DNA of 8,417 bases, from contig CAMDRK010000102.1 in the NCBI GenBank assembly GCA_945906715.1, positions 1 to 8,417 on the forward strand. The letters are read 5' to 3'. The notes under the pieces were generated by a model. That model saw nothing but the letters and a program-made list of their open reading frames with translations. It searched no databases and was not told the origin of the DNA. The position numbers were made by a program, and so were the translations under genes. Numbering within the stretch: the first letter of the stretch is position 1; every line of letters begins with the position of its first letter. Positions 6,030 to 8,417 of this stretch are shown here, in pieces. The stretch comes from Nitrospira lenta. Lineage in GTDB: Bacteria > Nitrospirota > Nitrospiria > Nitrospirales > Nitrospiraceae.

Positions 6030-7295
6030 ATGACGATTAAACGTATGCCATCCGTGGCGCACCTTCAACAGGCGTTGCGTGAAAAAACGCGCGAAGCCGA
6101 TGTCCTCCATCGGATCTCCGCGTCAATCAGCAACCAACTGGACCTCGAAGCGATTCTCAAACATATCGTCGAAGTCGTCGTCGAAGTCACCAAGGCGGAT
6201 GCCTGCCTCCTCTATCTCCTGTCGGATAGCCAGGACGAACTCATTTTGCGAGCCTCGAAAAATCCTCATCCGAAATTGATCGGCCGCATTACGATCGGTT
6301 TGGGAGAAGGCATCACCGGGTGGGTCGCTCAGGAACGGACGCGCGTCGTGATCCAGAGTAATGCGAACGACGACCCACGGTTCAAGTTTTTTCACAACCT
6401 TCCGGAAGACCGTTATCAAGCCTTCGTCTCCGTGCCGATTATGGCCAAAAAAGAAGTGGTCGGCGTGATCAATGTTCAACATAAGCGCCCCAAGCGCTAT
6501 CAGCCCGATGAGATTATGTTGCTCTCGACGATCGCCAATCAAGTCGGTGGAGCGATTGAGAACGCGCGGCTGTACGATCAAATGCAACGCAAAGCCTTGC
6601 AAGTGGAAACGCTGTCGCAGGTCTCCGAAACGGTGGCATCCAATCGGTTGATCAAAGACGTGCTGCAACTCCTGGTATCGATGACCGCGCAAATGATGAA
6701 CTCCAAGATCTGTTCGATTATGCTTCTGGACGAAGCCAGCGGGGAACTGCGGATCGCGGCGACGCAAAGCCTCAGCGAACAGTATCGCCGGAAGCCGAGC
6801 CTCAAGATCGGGCAAGGTATCAGCGGCCGCGCCGTGAAAGACCGCCGGCCGATCATCGTGCTCGACGTCTTGACCGATCGAGCCTATATGTATCCGGATA
6901 TGGCGAAAAAGGAAGGGCTCTGCTCATTGGTTTCGGTGCCGATGATGGTGCGGGAAAAGGCTCTGGGCGTGATCAATAGCTATACGTCCGCTCCGCATGT
7001 GTTTACCGGGGAAGAAGTCAAGTTGCTCCAAGCCATCGCCAATCAGGCCGCCATCGCCATCGAGCATACGACCCTGATCGAGAAGTCCCATGAGATGCAG
7101 GAAGCGCTGGCGGTTCGGAAGATCATGGAGCGGGCCAAGGGCTACCTGATGCGCTCGAAGAAGCTGACGGAAGAAGAGGCCTTCAAACTCATTCAGCGGC
7201 AAAGTATGGATTTCAGAAAGTCGATGCGCGAGATTGCCGAGGCCGTGCTGTTAGCCGGAGAACTCGACCAACGGGCTGAAAAACAGCGGGGATAG
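6030..7295 (+). CDS. GAF-GAF-ANTAR putative RNA-binding antiterminator
   Basis: This is a 421-residue soluble signalling protein. After a helical N-terminus (about 8-36) come two GAF domains, about 38-178 and 206-346. Each contains a G-x-G-x-x-G-type stretch (GLGEGITGWVA, IGQGISGRAVK), a VSVP strand, a GVIN strand and a closing LLxxIANQ helix, so the pair looks like an internal duplication. A C-terminal three-helix ANTAR domain spans about 356-411: RKIMERAKGYLM, LTEEEAFKLIQRQSM and MREIAEAVL match its consensus. ANTAR proteins of known function (AmiR, NasR, EutV) bind paired RNA hairpins and block termination; GAF domains sense small molecules or mediate dimerisation. No receiver or kinase domain is present, so a ligand, not phosphorylation, is the likely input. 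The ATG has AAGG (6017-6020) 9 nt upstream, at the end of aroB, so co-expression is likely. Ligand and targets are unknown. Confidence 0.9.
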   Translation: MTIKRMPSVAHLQQALREKTREADVLHRISASISNQLDLEAILKHIVEVVVEVTKADACLLYLLSDSQDELILRASKNPHPKLIGRITIGLGEGITGWVAQERTRVVIQSNANDDPRFKFFHNLPEDRYQAFVSVPIMAKKEVVGVINVQHKRPKRYQPDEIMLLSTIANQVGGAIENARLYDQMQRKALQVETLSQVSETVASNRLIKDVLQLLVSMTAQMMNSKICSIMLLDEASGELRIAATQSLSEQYRRKPSLKIGQGISGRAVKDRRPIIVLDVLTDRAYMYPDMAKKEGLCSLVSVPMMVREKALGVINSYTSAPHVFTGEEVKLLQAIANQAAIAIEHTTLIEKSHEMQEALAVRKIMERAKGYLMRSKKLTEEEAFKLIQRQSMDFRKSMREIAEAVLLAGELDQRAEKQRG

Positions 7296-7314
7296 GTCTG
7301 GTCTGCTAATAAGT

Positions 7315-8238
7315 CTATCGAGGCGCTAGTTTTTTTGATGATGAGGGGCTAGAACGTATTCGCTCTTCTTCTTGCTCCGCCAGTTTCTTCTTGATTTCCA
7401 ATAGTTCCTTCCTGAGCTCGTCCATATCGGTATCTCGCTGGGCGGATTGCCCCTTCACAGTCGTCGGTGAATGGAGGGGAGTCGGTCGCATTTCAGGCGT
7501 GACAGGCATTGTGGCGAGCAGACCGTAATCGATCACCAGTGTCGTATCGGTTGAGCGAGCGGTTCGATAGCTATCGGGACGCTTGGCGGATTCCGGGACA
7601 AAGTGCACCGTGCGGTTTAGAAATCCTACCGGACTGACTATGCGACGATTGGCCACGGTACTCGTTTCAGCCTGTTCCGTCCAATGACGATAGGCGGTCA
7701 AGGTCAGATACAGTGATTGTCCGTAAGCGTAGAGAGACCCTTCCGTTGATTGCTCGGATATCGTCCCCGGCTTCTGTTCCGAAGCACACACTCCTGGGAA
7801 ACGAACATCAGACAGGCAGATGACTGTTCCGGAGGATTGCGATTGGGGCTGCGCACCGGCTTGGACGATGCGAAACCCGACCTGTTGATCCGATGCGGCT
7901 CTAGCGAGTCCCTCGACGAGAAGCGGCGTCAGATATTCAACCTCCTCGTCCCCAAACGCTCGAACGGCCTCCAGTTTGCCGGCGTTGCCGGCCAGAGTTC
8001 CCAAGACCCCTCGGGTATCTTTGACGACCACGCCACGAAGAACCCTCGCCATCGTGTCTGCCGATAACGTGAGGGGGTGGGAAGCTTGAAAAGACCGATC
8101 GGGAATCCGTTCCATGTATACGGCGCCGCGGTTGGATTCATGGATCGTGACGTCGAGATCAGGGGCTGAGGCGCAGGCAGACAAGGCCAAAATGGCTCCG
8201 GTCAGCAGGGCAAGAGTAAGTCGCGGATGATGAGACAT
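7315..8238 (-). CDS. Uncharacterised lipoprotein with C-terminal coiled coil
   Basis: I do not recognise the family. The 307-residue precursor has a basic-hydrophobic signal sequence ending in the lipobox LSAC (Cys22), so it should be lipidated; no Asp follows at +2, which fits sorting to the outer membrane. The mature part is mixed alpha/beta with a possible disulfide pair (Cys141 in VICLSD and Cys151 in PGVC), a strand-rich segment SLYLTLTAYRHW, a Pro/Thr-rich linker (about 244-262) and a charged coiled coil at about 272-294 (DELRKELLEIKKKLAEQEEE), then a Ser/Lys tail. The ATG at 8238 is chosen over TTG 8244 because AGGA lies at 8249-8246, 7 nt before the ATG and only 1 nt from the TTG. It converges on the ANTAR gene with a 19-nt gap, so it is transcribed separately. 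The coiled coil suggests oligomerisation or a protein partner. Confidence 0.85.
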   Translation of the reverse strand: MSHHPRLTLALLTGAILALSACASAPDLDVTIHESNRGAVYMERIPDRSFQASHPLTLSADTMARVLRGVVVKDTRGVLGTLAGNAGKLEAVRAFGDEEVEYLTPLLVEGLARAASDQQVGFRIVQAGAQPQSQSSGTVICLSDVRFPGVCASEQKPGTISEQSTEGSLYAYGQSLYLTLTAYRHWTEQAETSTVANRRIVSPVGFLNRTVHFVPESAKRPDSYRTARSTDTTLVIDYGLLATMPVTPEMRPTPLHSPTTVKGQSAQRDTDMDELRKELLEIKKKLAEQEEERIRSSPSSSKKLAPR

Positions 8239-8245
8239 GGGCAAT

Positions 8246-8249
8246 TCCT
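8246..8249 (-). promoter_or_regulatory. Ribosome binding site of the lipoprotein gene
   Basis: AGGA on the minus strand is 7 nt upstream of ATG 8238. It decides the start against TTG 8244, which would leave only 1 nt of spacing. Confidence 0.7.
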
Positions 8250-8273
8250 ACAGTGTATTTGCGCCCCCAGTCT

Positions 8274-8304
8274 AGCATAACTGAAAAGGGACAGACACCG
8301 ACAA
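8274..8304 (-). promoter_or_regulatory. Weak promoter candidate for the lipoprotein gene
   Basis: On the minus strand TTGTCG (8304-8299) and TATGCT (8279-8274) resemble -35 and -10 boxes, but the 19-nt spacer is long and both boxes are imperfect. Position, 36-66 nt before the ATG, is suitable. It is a guess. Confidence 0.2.
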
Positions 8305-8322
8305 TCTTCTACGGGGTATGCA

Positions 8323-8332
8323 CGAATATTCG
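8323..8332. repeat. Palindrome CGAATATTCG in the divergent intergenic region
   Basis: A perfect 10-bp palindrome lies 5 nt before a TTGACA box. Its half CGAATAT recurs at 8361-8367, over the -10 region. This could be an operator for the rightward gene, but such short palindromes also occur by chance. Confidence 0.4.
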
Positions 8333-8337
8333 ACGAC

Positions 8338-8367
8338 TTGACAAGGAGGGCCATAGACTCCGAATAT
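8338..8367 (+). promoter_or_regulatory. Sigma-70-type promoter candidate, rightward
   Basis: A consensus -35 TTGACA (8338-8343) is followed after 18 nt by GAATAT (8362-8367), which keeps the key A2 and T6 of the -10 box. Transcription would start near 8374, about 25 nt before the ATG at 8399. The -10 is poor, so confidence is limited. Confidence 0.4.
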
Positions 8368-8398
8368 GAACCCCCTTCCTTATACGGGCTGACCGATC

Positions 8399-8417
8399 AT
8401 GTCTGAAGCCACAGCTC
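8399..8417 (+). CDS. Possible start of a rightward gene (3' partial)
   Basis: ATG 8399 opens a frame (MSEATA) that runs off the window. It lies at a sensible distance downstream of the promoter candidate at 8338-8367, and divergent from the lipoprotein gene. No clear ribosome binding site precedes it (only GGG at 8386-8388). Six codons do not allow any functional statement. Confidence 0.3.

Noticed and set aside
6123..6815. Long open frame of 230 codons on the minus strand
   Set aside because: It lies wholly opposite the conserved GAF domains, has no recognisable domain and is explained by codon bias of the real gene.
7293..7336. Possible terminator between the convergent genes, with T7 at 7330-7336
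   Set aside because: The only stem (GATAG 7291-7295 with CTATC 7315-7319) is short, has a 19-nt loop and is 10 nt from the T-run; the T-run is the Lys codons of the lipoprotein tail.
8343..8350. Perfect Shine-Dalgarno AAGGAGGG
   Set aside because: No start codon lies 5-12 nt downstream; the nearest ATG (8366) is 16 nt away and opens an 8-codon frame. It overlaps the -35 box instead.

Overview
The window looks like chromosome of a Gram-negative (diderm) bacterium with type IV pili, moderate-to-high GC and mostly Shine-Dalgarno-led genes. Gene order and protein style fit Nitrospirota (Nitrospira-like) or a deep proteobacterial relative. This is an impression from the sequences; no search was possible.

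Region 1 (1-4522, + strand) is the type IV pilus alignment/secretin operon pilM (5' end outside the window)-pilN-pilO-pilP-pilQ. pilM/pilN and pilP/pilQ overlap by 4 nt (ATGA), pilN/pilO are 5 nt apart and pilO/pilP 35 nt apart, so this is one transcription unit. PilM (cytoplasmic, actin-like) binds the N-terminus of PilN. PilN and PilO form the inner-membrane coiled-coil pair. PilP links them to the outer-membrane secretin PilQ.

Region 2 (4523-4853) is a 331-nt non-coding stretch. It holds a perfect 10-bp stem-loop, a second copy of one arm of that stem, and a terminator-like hairpin plus T6 that ends only about 18-24 nt before the likely aroB start.

Region 3 (4776/4854-7295, + strand) holds aroB (3-dehydroquinate synthase, shikimate pathway) and, 6 nt later, a GAF-GAF-ANTAR protein. 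ANTAR domains usually bind RNA and prevent transcription termination. A terminator-like element in the leader of an operon that encodes an ANTAR protein is the most interesting arrangement here, but a link between the two is only inferred.

Region 4 (7315-8417) has a convergent minus-strand gene for an unrecognised lipoprotein with a C-terminal coiled coil. A divergent intergenic region follows, with a palindrome, a TTGACA promoter candidate and a possible start of a further + strand gene at the edge. No RNA genes, mobile elements or CRISPR arrays were seen. Most of the window is ordinary core genome; the regulatory leader of aroB and the ANTAR gene are what deserve attention.
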